From Shinella sumterensis (lineage in GTDB: Bacteria > Pseudomonadota > Alphaproteobacteria > Rhizobiales > Rhizobiaceae): 64,000 nt of DNA. The notes beneath the pieces are model-generated. The model did not search any database. It was not told where the DNA came from and saw nothing but the letters and a program-made list of their open reading frames with translations. The translations under genes and the position numbers were made by a program. Of this stretch, positions 11,888-19,404 are shown piece after piece. Every line of letters begins with the position of its first letter. The first letter of the stretch is position 1. The stretch is taken from the NCBI RefSeq assembly GCF_004514425.2, contig NZ_MYFN02000003.1:310001-374000 (forward strand). Direction: 5' to 3'.

Positions 11888-12328
11888 TTACCCCGAGCCC
11901 AGACCTCGCATTCTGAACTCTTCCCGGGCCGCCGCCTGCGTGGCTTGAAATGCCTGCGGTGCCCAGAGCTGAAAATGATCCGCCCGACCGACAAAGGTCA
12001 CGTCCGTGGTGATCCCCGTATAGTCGCGGATGAAATCCGTGACCGGCAGGCGCCCCTCCGAATCGAGCTTCATGAAGACCCCGCCCCCGTGAATGAGGAG
12101 CGACATCTGATTGGCCAACGGCGAAAACGCATCCTCGCTGACGATCTGGCGCTCGAAACGATCGAGCAGATCCAGCCCGCCGACGCTGATCGCCGGAAAC
12201 AGGAAATCCTGGAAGCAATACAGATCCCGGATGTCTCGCTGCGACAGAACGGAACGAAAGGCCGAAGGCACGGAAACCCGCCCCTTGGCATCGATCTTGT
12301 TTGTCGCATTCGACAGGAACCGGTTCAT
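11888..12328 (-). CDS. mraZ: Transcriptional regulator MraZ
   Basis: MraZ is the DNA-binding first gene of the dcw cluster. The 146-residue protein has two SpoVT/AbrB-like swapped-hairpin domains, recognisable from [13 protein letters not shown] (about 13-25) and [13 protein letters not shown] in the second half. In E. coli, MraZ represses its own promoter by binding TGGG repeats. Four such repeats lie about 180-215 bases upstream here. The ATG at 12328 is the natural start ([13 protein letters not shown]). Confidence 0.97.
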   Translation of the reverse strand: MNRFLSNATNKIDAKGRVSVPSAFRSVLSQRDIRDLYCFQDFLFPAISVGGLDLLDRFERQIVSEDAFSPLANQMSLLIHGGGVFMKLDSEGRLPVTDFIRDYTGITTDVTFVGRADHFQLWAPQAFQATQAAAREEFRMRGLGSG

Positions 12329-12475
12329 GACGCGATACAGCCGCTTCCAAAGCCGGGACGCTGTGCATGCCCCCCGGCACTACCGACACAAAACAACGCC
12401 CATGCACCAACCCTGATGCAACGCTTGCGCGCCGCACCGTCCCCGGCCGGTTTGCCACTAGACTTTGCGATGATC

Positions 12476-12491
12476 GGACGCTCATGCGTCC
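12476..12491. other. Small hairpin in the mraZ leader
   Basis: GGACGC and GCGTCC face each other across a four-base TCAT loop, between the TGGG boxes and mraZ. If transcription starts at or just below the boxes, this would be at the 5' end of the mRNA. No T tract follows. Function unknown; it may be chance. Confidence 0.3.
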
Positions 12492-12507
12492 TCGTGCAGT
12501 GTGATTT

Positions 12508-12542
12508 TGGGATACCATGGGACCATATGGGCGTCAATGGGA
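12508..12542 (-). promoter_or_regulatory. MraZ operator: four TGGG boxes at exact 10-bp spacing, overlapping a candidate promoter
   Basis: TGGGA at 12508, TGGGA at 12518, TGGGC at 12528 and TGGGA at 12538 are separated by five bases each, read on the plus strand. Known MraZ sites are runs of TGGGN with five-base spacers, usually three. On the minus strand, towards mraZ, TTGACG (12537-12532) falls between the last two boxes and could be a -35 element with a poor -10 (TATCCC) about 16 bases on. MraZ bound here would cover that promoter. The repeats are plain in the sequence; the promoter is inferred. Confidence 0.85.
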
Positions 12543-12674
12543 AGAGAACCTCACTTCCCCTCTTTGGACCGTCGGATGCATGCCGGTGCGTGCCTTGGCA
12601 CCAGCCGGGAAACCTCGCTCTTGCGGACAATTTTTCGCACGTAAAAACAGTTTGTTAACCTTAGAGAGGAAGGG

Positions 12675-12689
12675 TTAACATGACGTTAA
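12675..12689. promoter_or_regulatory. Candidate CtrA binding site (TTAA-N7-TTAA)
   Basis: TTAA at 12675-12678 and TTAA at 12686-12689 are separated by exactly seven bases, the consensus for the alphaproteobacterial cell cycle regulator CtrA. A weaker copy lies at 12644-12658: read on the minus strand it is TTAA, seven bases, TTTT. The sites lie about 350 bases upstream of mraZ and about 260 bases beyond the 3' end of rnpB. The natural target is therefore the dcw promoter, but the distance is long. Confidence 0.5.
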
Positions 12690-12945
12690 AAAGCGTGACT
12701 CGGAACAAAACAGGAAACGGCCCGGAGGCATTTGAAAGAGCGCGGATTTTCGTAGGTTCGCTCCAGCTCACGCCGGACGGCCCGCCCCACAACATCACGA
12801 ATTATTACAATCCGAACATTTCGTCCGACGTGGGAGATACGGCGGCGCAACGGAAGACAAACCAACTGCGAATCACAACCGTGAATGGATTTGCGGGACG
12901 ATCCCATTCGGGACGCCCGCCCATCATCACCTCAGGGGAAAATTT

Positions 12946-13339
12946 GCCAGTTGGCCTGTAAGCCGGGTTCTGTAAGGCTCCGGATTTCGCCGGAACGTGG
13001 CAGCCATTCATCTGGGACCGGACTTGCGCCCGGCCTCTTGCAACCCACCCGGATGACCGGCCCGGAAACAGGCTGGAGCACTTGCGCGCTCCGCGTCATC
13101 CCTATTCGGTTTTGCTCCCGGTGGGGTTTACCGTGCCGTCCATGTCGCCATGCACGCGGTGGGCTCTTACCCCACCCTTTCACCCTTACCTTCCAAGGAA
13201 GGCGGTTTGCTTTCTGTGGCACTTTCCCTGGGGTCGCCCCCGCCGGACGTTATCCGGCACCGTGTTTCCGTGGAGCCCGGACTTTCCTCACCCTGCGGCC
13301 TTTCGGCCCCTGCAAGGCGCGGCTGCCCGGCCAACTGGC
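12946..13339 (-). ncRNA. rnpB: RNase P RNA (bacterial type A)
   Basis: The catalytic RNA of RNase P, which trims tRNA 5' ends. Read on the minus strand, the 5' arm GCCAGTTGGCC (13339-13329) pairs with the 3' arm GGCCAACTGGC (12956-12946) to form helix P1. Inside are the conserved tracts GAGGAAAGTCCGGGCTCC, the CGGAAACACGGTGCCGG region, AAGTGCCACAGAAAGCAAA, and ACAGAACCCGGCTTACAGG near the 3' end. The span of about 394 nt is normal. The ends are set by P1 and could extend a few bases. The RNA lies upstream of mraZ with the same polarity. Confidence 0.97.
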
Positions 13340-13418
13340 AGGCGCTGACTAGCCCATGCCGGCATGAAACACCAGAGGCACCGTGCGATTCCGATGCAGG
13401 CACGCACCGGTTTTCTTG

Positions 13419-14600
13419 TTAGCGGAAATGGACGGCGAAGTCGGTCTGGTAGTCCGGCTCGTCCAGGCGCCCGCGCAACAGCATGTCGGCGCCGATGCGG
13501 CCGATTTCGTCGGAACTCTTCGCCGCCGCCCCGTTGCCGCCGGTCAGAAGCGCGATGCGCTCGCCCCCGACGAAACCGGCATAGGGGTAGCCGTGCGCCG
13601 TAAAGGTGGTGACGCAGGGTGCGGAAACCATGCGCACCGGCTCCAGATCCGGGATGAACCGCATCAACAGCGCCTTGAGGTGCTGGCTGGCCTCACGATT
13701 CCCCTCGCCGCGGAACCAGTCCACGATGGCGTCCTGCTCCTCCACCTCGATATCGGTCGGGTCGCCGCCGATCTTCAGATAGCTGTTGCCATCGGGATAG
13801 GTGATGGGCGGCAGGAAATAGAAGTGTTCGGACGGGTCGCCGCTCTCGTCGATCCATGACGGCATGTTGCGATAGGTCTGCGCCTGCTCTGGCGTCAGTT
13901 GCGCCAGGACGACGGTCCGGGCCCGCACGACGAGGTCGGGTCGATCAGGCAGAAGCCCCGGAGCACGCGAGAAGCCGCCGGCGGCGGCAAGCACCCGGTC
14001 GCCGGTCACCGCGCCGCCGGATTTCAGGCTGACCGACGCACGGTCGCCGACGTCGGTTACGGCGACGGCATCATCCTCGATGCAAACCCCGCCGGCCTTT
14101 TCGAAGCATGCGACCTGGGCGGCGACAAGCTTGCGCGGATCGATATGCCCCGCGCCCGTCGGTTCGAAAACGCCGACCGATGTTTCCGGCAGCGCGAACC
14201 ACGGAAAGCGGACACGCAACGCGTCGCGGTCCAGCGAGGGAGCCTCCAGCGCATAGCGCCGGGCGACATCCTCCACGGACCGGACGAAGCTGCCGCCGGA
14301 TGCGCCTGTCATCAGGCAGCCGACTTCGCTGTAGAAGCCGATGCCGCTCTCCGCCTCGATATCCCGGTACCGGGCGATCGACCGTCGGGCGAGCAAAGCC
14401 CAGTCCGGATCGCTGTCGATGGTGCGGGTGATGCGGCCGCTGTCGTAGTGGCTGGCGAAGACGCCGTCATGCTTTTGCCAGTCGGCCGGCTCGCCGCGCC
14501 CGACGAGCGCGACCGTGGCCCCCGTCCTGGCGAGGTGCCGCGCCGCGGCTGCCCCCATCATGCCTTTTCCCACCACCACGAAATCGAAATGCCGAACCAT
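13419..14600 (-). CDS. FAD-dependent amine/amino-acid oxidoreductase (DAO family)
   Basis: A 393-residue flavoprotein of the DAO/sarcosine oxidase family. The FAD-binding Rossmann motif (VVGKGMMGAAAARHL) opens the protein at about residues 7-21. The C-terminal GGNGAAAKSSDEIG segment is the second flavin contact. The layout is closest to monomeric sarcosine oxidase or N-methyltryptophan oxidase, which oxidise secondary amines to give H2O2, but the substrate cannot be read from sequence. I chose the ATG at 14600, because the glycine motif should sit near the N-terminus. An upstream ATG at 14633 is unlikely. The gene stands alone on the minus strand next to rnpB. Confidence 0.85.
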   Translation of the reverse strand: MVRHFDFVVVGKGMMGAAAARHLARTGATVALVGRGEPADWQKHDGVFASHYDSGRITRTIDSDPDWALLARRSIARYRDIEAESGIGFYSEVGCLMTGASGGSFVRSVEDVARRYALEAPSLDRDALRVRFPWFALPETSVGVFEPTGAGHIDPRKLVAAQVACFEKAGGVCIEDDAVAVTDVGDRASVSLKSGGAVTGDRVLAAAGGFSRAPGLLPDRPDLVVRARTVVLAQLTPEQAQTYRNMPSWIDESGDPSEHFYFLPPITYPDGNSYLKIGGDPTDIEVEEQDAIVDWFRGEGNREASQHLKALLMRFIPDLEPVRMVSAPCVTTFTAHGYPYAGFVGGERIALLTGGNGAAAKSSDEIGRIGADMLLRGRLDEPDYQTDFAVHFR

Positions 14601-14679
14601 GTGCTGCCCTACTCTTTGCCAGAGGCATAGCATGACGGCGCGCCGATTCCAGCAAGGAGAGAAAGGACTTTTCCACCCA

Positions 14680-15393
14680 TCAGTCGATGTAGCTCTGCAC
14701 CTTGCCGCAATAGCGCTTGGAGACGGGGTTCATGCGCTTGGCGCCGTGGCCGGCATTGTATTTCAGGATCGTGCCGCAGACCGTGCCGCCGCCCAGTTCA
14801 TGAGCCATGGCAAGGTACTTCATGCCGAACTTGATGTTCGTTTCCGGGTCGTAGAGCCCCTTGGCGCCGCCGCGATAGCCCATCATGCGCGCCGTGGCCG
14901 GCTTGATCTGCATGAGGCCGATCTCGCCGGCGCTGCCGCGCGCCCGCGGGTTGAAGTTGCTCTCGACGCGAACAACGGCATGGGCAAGATCGACAGGCAC
15001 GCCATAGGTCTTCGCGTAGGTCTGGATCAGCCCGGAATAGCCCGCCGTCTTGACGCCGGCGACCAGCGGGTTCTCCGCCTTGGGATAGCCTGCGGTGCTG
15101 CGATAGGTCTTCAGCGTACCGACGACGACGTCGCCCTTGCCCGCGCCGGCCCTTTGCTTGTTGCGCTTGCCGGAAACCTTCCGCGTCTTCTTGGCGGTGT
15201 CGGCTCGCTTGGCGGTGTCGGCCCGCTCGTTCTTCGCCTTCTTGACCGTGTCGGCCTTGTCTTTCGCGGAGGTCTGGAAAGCGGGTTCGTTGCCGCCCGT
15301 CGGAAAGCCGCCCGGCCCCGCATGCGCCATCCCGGCGGAAAAAACGGACGCAAAAAGGCAGGCCGCGCTGAAGGCAGCAGAAAGTCTTCTCAT
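14680..15393 (-). CDS. Secreted SLT-type lytic transglycosylase
   Basis: It cleaves the MurNAc-GlcNAc bond of peptidoglycan non-hydrolytically. The 237-residue protein has a signal peptide (about 1-26, ending AHA). A lysine-rich low-complexity linker with repeated ADTAKK/ADTVKK units follows (about 47-75). The C-terminal SLT domain has the catalytic glutamate at E144 (VRVESNFNP), then GEIGLMQIKPATA. Two cysteines in the C-terminal part (GGTVCG, KRYCGK) may form a disulfide. It is probably periplasmic. It lies near an amidase and a second transglycosylase, but in separate transcription units. Confidence 0.9.
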   Translation of the reverse strand: MRRLSAAFSAACLFASVFSAGMAHAGPGGFPTGGNEPAFQTSAKDKADTVKKAKNERADTAKRADTAKKTRKVSGKRNKQRAGAGKGDVVVGTLKTYRSTAGYPKAENPLVAGVKTAGYSGLIQTYAKTYGVPVDLAHAVVRVESNFNPRARGSAGEIGLMQIKPATARMMGYRGGAKGLYDPETNIKFGMKYLAMAHELGGGTVCGTILKYNAGHGAKRMNPVSKRYCGKVQSYID

Positions 15394-15618
15394 CGAGTTA
15401 TCGTCTCCAAAAGGCGCAAAGGCAGAGCCTTGGACGCGCGGCGATCAGGCCGCGCATCCCGCGCAAACGTCTTGATCCTTGTTGATAGCGATCAGGCCCT
15501 GACCGCATGTTGCGCTGCAACGAACGCAAGCGGAAAGAACATCCCCAATCGGGTCAGGATGTGGCGAAACGGTAAACTTCCGTTACATTCTGTAATATTA
15601 GGAGAGAGGGATATGGCT

Positions 15619-16383
15619 TCAGGCGCCCAGACGCGGAAGCGCGGAGAGCAGCCTGTGGAGCGTATCGATGGTCGAGAAATCGGCAATTCCGTCGACCCGC
15701 GCGGGCCGGAAATGCCGCTGGAAAGCCGCCACCGCGCCCTCGGTCTTTTCCGAGTAAATCCCATCGATTTCAACGGCATAGCCATAGAGCGACAGCATGG
15801 TCTGCAAGGCCTCGACGGGCTGGCCCGCATCCCCCTTCTGGAAGAAGCGGCCGCCGGCGATCGGAGATGGCTCGACCCAGTGCCCGACCCCGCCCGCGTG
15901 AAGCCGCTGCCAGGGGAAGTTTTCACCCGGATCCACCTTGCGGATGGGGGCCACATCGCTGTGCGCGAGCACCCGTTCGGGGGCGATATCCCACCTTCGG
16001 CCACAATCGAGACACAGTTCCACGACCGCGTCGATCTGCTTTTCGGGAAAATCCGGCAGGCCGCCGGGATGGCCGGCATTGACGATCTCGATGCCGATGG
16101 AGGCCGAATTGATATCGACCTCGCCCTTCCAGAAGCTCTTGCCGGCATGCCAGGCGCGATCGGCCTCGCGCACGAGCTGTTCGATGCGCCCGTCCTCATG
16201 CACGAAGTAGTGGCAGGATACCTGGCTTTCGGGCGCACGCAGCCACTTCAGCGCGCCTTCCGCCGTTTCCATGCCCGTATAATGCAGGAGGATGATGTCA
16301 GGGGTGCGCCCGCCCGCCCGCTCGCCGAAGTTCGGCGACGGCGCGGGGGCCGCGCCGGCATAGTCACATGTGAATGCGCTCAT
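15619..16383 (-). CDS. N-acetylmuramoyl-L-alanine amidase with peptidoglycan-binding domain (AmiD/AmpD type)
   Basis: A 254-residue Amidase_2 enzyme that cuts the MurNAc-L-Ala bond. Zinc ligands are visible as H34 (LLHYTGM) and the later histidine in LAHSDVAPIRKVDPG. The conserved WHAGKSFW and NSASIGIEIVN segments lie between them. A PG_binding_1 domain fills the last 75 residues or so (QKGDAGQPVEALQTML onward). No clear signal peptide is present, so it resembles a cytoplasmic AmpD-like recycling enzyme, though the binding domain suggests contact with polymer. It overlaps the upstream TerB/J-domain gene by four bases (ATGA), so they form a coupled pair. Confidence 0.92.
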   Translation of the reverse strand: MSAFTCDYAGAAPAPSPNFGERAGGRTPDIILLHYTGMETAEGALKWLRAPESQVSCHYFVHEDGRIEQLVREADRAWHAGKSFWKGEVDINSASIGIEIVNAGHPGGLPDFPEKQIDAVVELCLDCGRRWDIAPERVLAHSDVAPIRKVDPGENFPWQRLHAGGVGHWVEPSPIAGGRFFQKGDAGQPVEALQTMLSLYGYAVEIDGIYSEKTEGAVAAFQRHFRPARVDGIADFSTIDTLHRLLSALPRLGA

Positions 16384-17120
16384 GCAGCGCAGCGTTCCTT
16401 CTCGATCGCCTCATAGGCAGCGTTGAGCGCGGCCATGCGGTCGTTCGCAATCTGATGGAACTCGGCCGGCACGCCACGCGCCACCAGCCTATCAGGATGG
16501 TTCTCCGAAGCAAGCACGCGGTAGCGCTTGCGAATATCGGCGAAATCGTCGCTCGGCTTGACGCCCAGCACCTTGTAGGGGTCGCGGCCGCTGACATGGA
16601 CATGACGCGCCGTGATCTGCTCGAAGCGATCCTCGGCCATGCCGAAGATATCGGCGACGCGCTGCAGGAAGGCCATCTCGTTCTCATGGATGAGACCATC
16701 GGCCTTCGCGATATGGAAGAGACCGTCGATGATGTCCTCGAGGATGGGGCAATTGTTCTCGCAGGAGACGCAAAGCGCCTTCATCTTCTCGGCATAGGCT
16801 TCGTAGCCCGCGACATCCTGGCGCGCGAGGTTGTAGAGGCGCGCAACATTGGCCGCCTGATTGTCAGGATATTTGAAGATATCCTTGAACGCATCGACCT
16901 CGGCGGTCGTGACGACGCCATCGGCCTTCGCCATCTTGGCCGAAAGCGCGATCATCGCGACGGAGAAGGCAACCTGCCGGCGCGTTTCCGGGTCGCCCTC
17001 GAAGAGGGTACGCACGGCCTCGACCACGCCCGTCAGCACATTGCTGGCGGCATCCGAGACCATGCCGACGAGGCGATCCCACACGGCACTGATGAAGCAA
17101 CTTGGCGAATTCTGGAACAT
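16380..17120 (-). CDS. TerB-domain / J-domain co-chaperone (DjlA-like)
   Basis: A 246-residue protein. The middle (about 50-165) is an all-helical TerB-like region with two acidic segments (AKADGVVTTAEVDAF and AKADGLIHENEMAFL). The C-terminus is a J domain (DPYKVLGVKPSDD) with the HPD motif intact (ENHPDRL), so it should stimulate a DnaK-type ATPase. DjlA has the same TerB-J order but also a membrane anchor; no convincing anchor is seen here. I chose the ATG at 17120; an ATG-less extension reaches 17156. The only visible partner is the coupled amidase. Confidence 0.85.
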   Translation of the reverse strand: MFQNSPSCFISAVWDRLVGMVSDAASNVLTGVVEAVRTLFEGDPETRRQVAFSVAMIALSAKMAKADGVVTTAEVDAFKDIFKYPDNQAANVARLYNLARQDVAGYEAYAEKMKALCVSCENNCPILEDIIDGLFHIAKADGLIHENEMAFLQRVADIFGMAEDRFEQITARHVHVSGRDPYKVLGVKPSDDFADIRKRYRVLASENHPDRLVARGVPAEFHQIANDRMAALNAAYEAIEKERCAA

Positions 17121-17184
17121 AAGGTGATCTTGATCAGACAATTGCAGGGAAAGCAAGGCAGGAACGGCAGGATAAATAAATTTT

Positions 17185-17209
17185 GATGACCCTCATTAAG
17201 TGGGTCATC
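17185..17209. promoter_or_regulatory. Inverted repeat in the divergent djlA-like/pfp intergenic region
   Basis: GATGACCC (17185-17192) and GGGTCATC (17202-17209) form a perfect eight-base dyad with a nine-base centre. The symmetry extends outward through AATT-type flanks with a two-base mismatch. It lies 65 bases upstream of the amidase-operon start and 150 upstream of pfp. It looks like an operator for a dimeric repressor; no T tract follows that would make it a terminator. Confidence 0.45.
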
Positions 17210-17360
17210 CGAATTTTATGGACGCCGAGCCGACGCCTGTGGACGATGAAGACAATCCGTCATGGAGTGCGGATAAGTTCGCCGCGCCGTTTCCCTTGAA
17301 GGGGATTCTGCGCTACGAGCAACGCCAACCCACCAGACGTGCAGAAGCCGAGGAGGAATC

Positions 17361-18575
17361 ATGGCCAAGCAGAAAGTCGCAATGCTGACCGCGGGCGGGC
17401 TCGCGCCCTGCCTGTCGTCCGCCGTCGGCGGCCTCATCGAACGCTACAGCGACGTGGCGCCGGATATCGAGCTCATCGCCTACCGCTCCGGTTACCAGGG
17501 CCTGCTGCTCGCCGATCGCATCGAGATCACGCCGCAGATGCGCGAGAAGGCCCCTCTCCTGCACCGCTACGGCGGCTCGCCGATCGGCAACAGCCGCGTG
17601 AAGCTGACCAACACCGCCGACTGCGTGAAGCGCGGCCTCGTCAGGGAAGGCGAAAATCCGCTGCGCGTTGCCGCCGAACGGCTCGCCAAGGACGGCGTCA
17701 CCATTCTCCACACGATCGGCGGTGACGACACCAACACGACGGCGGCGGACCTCGCCGCCTATCTCGGCGCCAACGGTTACAATCTCACCGTGGTCGGCCT
17801 GCCGAAGACCGTCGACAACGATGTCGTTCCGATCCGCCAGTCGCTCGGCGCCTGGACGGCGGCCGAAGTCGGCGCCGGCTTCTTCGACAATGTCAGCAAC
17901 GAGCAGAGCGCGGCGCCGAAGACGCTCGTGGTGCACGAAGTGATGGGTCGCCACAGCGGCTGGCTCACCGCCGCGACCGCACGCGCCTATATCCAGAAGA
18001 CCAGCGCCAACGAATATGTCGACGGCTTCATGATGAATACGCAGATGAAGAACATCGACGGCCTCTACCTGCCGGAAATGGACTTCAACCTGGCCGCTGA
18101 GGCCGAGCGCCTGAAATCGATCATGGAGCGCACCGGCTTCGTCACGCTCTTCGTGTCGGAAGGCGCCTGCCTCGACGCCATCGTCGCCGAACGGGAAGCC
18201 GCCGGCGAGACCGTCAAGCGTGACGCCTTCGGCCATGTGAAGATCGACACGATCAATGTCGGCAACTGGTTCTCCAAGCAGTTCGCAGCGCTCCTGGGCG
18301 CCGAGCGCTCCATGGTGCAGAAGTCGGGCTATTATGCCCGCTCGGCACCGGCCAACCGCGACGATCTTCGCCTGATCCAGAGCATGACCGACCTTGCCGT
18401 CGAGAGCGCGCTGAACAAGGTCTCGGGCGTCACCGGCCATGACGAGGGCCAGGGCGGGCGGCTGCGCACCATCGAGTTCCCGCGCATCAAGGGCGGCAAG
18501 CACTTCGACACCTCTGCCAAGTGGTTCGGCGAGGTGATGGACGTGATCGGCCAGAAGTGGAAGCCCGCCGCCTAA
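17361..18575 (+). CDS. pfp: Pyrophosphate-dependent phosphofructokinase
   Basis: It phosphorylates fructose 6-phosphate reversibly, using PPi instead of ATP. The 404-residue product has GGDDTNT (120-126). Aspartate at the second position after the glycines is the mark of PPi-dependent enzymes; ATP enzymes have glycine there. PKTVDND (148-154) and MGRHSGWL follow, also typical. An AGGAGG ribosome site precedes the ATG. Many rhizobia lack ATP-PFK and use the Entner-Doudoroff pathway, so this enzyme may serve gluconeogenesis or PPi recycling. It ends at a strong hairpin terminator. Confidence 0.95.
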   Translation: MAKQKVAMLTAGGLAPCLSSAVGGLIERYSDVAPDIELIAYRSGYQGLLLADRIEITPQMREKAPLLHRYGGSPIGNSRVKLTNTADCVKRGLVREGENPLRVAAERLAKDGVTILHTIGGDDTNTTAADLAAYLGANGYNLTVVGLPKTVDNDVVPIRQSLGAWTAAEVGAGFFDNVSNEQSAAPKTLVVHEVMGRHSGWLTAATARAYIQKTSANEYVDGFMMNTQMKNIDGLYLPEMDFNLAAEAERLKSIMERTGFVTLFVSEGACLDAIVAEREAAGETVKRDAFGHVKIDTINVGNWFSKQFAALLGAERSMVQKSGYYARSAPANRDDLRLIQSMTDLAVESALNKVSGVTGHDEGQGGRLRTIEFPRIKGGKHFDTSAKWFGEVMDVIGQKWKPAA

Positions 18576-18609
18576 AACCCGCTTGACGTCCCGAACGGGC
18601 GATGGCTTG

Positions 18610-18642
18610 CTCCCCGGATCGAGATCGATCCGGGGAGTTTTT
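18610..18642 (+). terminator. Rho-independent terminator of pfp, abutting the next start codon
   Basis: An 11-bp perfect stem (CTCCCCGGATC / GATCCGGGGAG) with a six-base loop is followed by TTTTT and then CATG. The ATG of the LysE gene begins two bases after the T tract. The GGGGAG that would serve as its ribosome site lies in the 3' arm of the hairpin. Confidence 0.85.
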
Positions 18643-18643
18643 C

Positions 18644-19273
18644 ATGTCTTTCGAACATTGGCTGGCCTTCGCGGCCGCATCCGCCGTCATGCTGGCCATT
18701 CCCGGCCCGACGATCCTGCTGGTCATTTCCTACGCGCTGGGACATGGACGCCGCACTGCGGGCGCCACTGTCGCAGGCGTGGCCCTTGGCGACTTTACCG
18801 CCATGACCGCCTCCATGCTCGGTCTCGGCGCGCTGCTTGCCACCTCCGCGGCGATCTTCACCGTGCTCAAATGGATCGGTGCCGCCTATCTTGTCTGGCT
18901 CGGCATCAAGTTGTGGCGCGCACCGGTCGCAGCGGGCGCGGATGCCGCAGCACCCGCAGACGAAAAGCCGTTGCGCGTCTTCGCGCACACCTATGTCGTT
19001 ACCGCGCTCAACCCCAAGAGCATCGTGTTCTTCGTCGCCTTTCTCCCGCAGTTCCTCGATCTTTCCCGGCCCGTCCTGCCGCAGATGGTGATCTTCGAAA
19101 TCACCTTCCTCGTGCTGGCGACACTCAACGCCTTCACCTATGCGCTGGTGGCTGCGGCCGCCCGCAAAACCATCCGGAAACCCTCCGTCCAGAAGGTCGT
19201 CAACCGCACGGGCGGGACGCTGCTCATCGGCGCCGGACTGCTGACGGCAGGCCTCAAGCGGACGTCCGCCTAG
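18644..19273 (+). CDS. LysE/RhtB-family amino acid exporter
   Basis: A 209-residue inner membrane protein with about six hydrophobic segments. The N-terminal IPGPTILLVISYALGHG segment is the LysE/RhtB signature (consensus PGP near the first helix). The second-half segment ALNPKSIVFFVAFLPQF is also characteristic. The family exports amino acids such as lysine, homoserine or threonine; the substrate cannot be told here. The start is unusual: the ribosome site sits inside the terminator hairpin of pfp. Confidence 0.9.
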   Translation: MSFEHWLAFAAASAVMLAIPGPTILLVISYALGHGRRTAGATVAGVALGDFTAMTASMLGLGALLATSAAIFTVLKWIGAAYLVWLGIKLWRAPVAAGADAAAPADEKPLRVFAHTYVVTALNPKSIVFFVAFLPQFLDLSRPVLPQMVIFEITFLVLATLNAFTYALVAAAARKTIRKPSVQKVVNRTGGTLLIGAGLLTAGLKRTSA

Positions 19274-19404
19274 GGCTGTTCCGGTCGGGCGGGTTGCCGC
19301 ATCGCGCCTGATCGGTTAAGAGCGTCTGACGGCCACGGCCGATTGATTTGCAAAAGCAGGGGCGTTCCGGCGCCCCGCATCCCGGCAAACCGAGTACGAC
19401 GATC

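Noticed and set aside
12680-12961. 93-codon ORF on the plus strand between mraZ and rnpB, with a GAGAGGAAGG site
   Set aside because: It has a passable ribosome site, but the start falls within the CtrA-type box. The 3' end runs into the P1 helix of rnpB on the other strand, and the product shows no recognisable fold. It was not strong enough to call.
12885-13422. Several overlapping ORFs across the rnpB region
   Set aside because: The conserved RNase P RNA fully explains this sequence.
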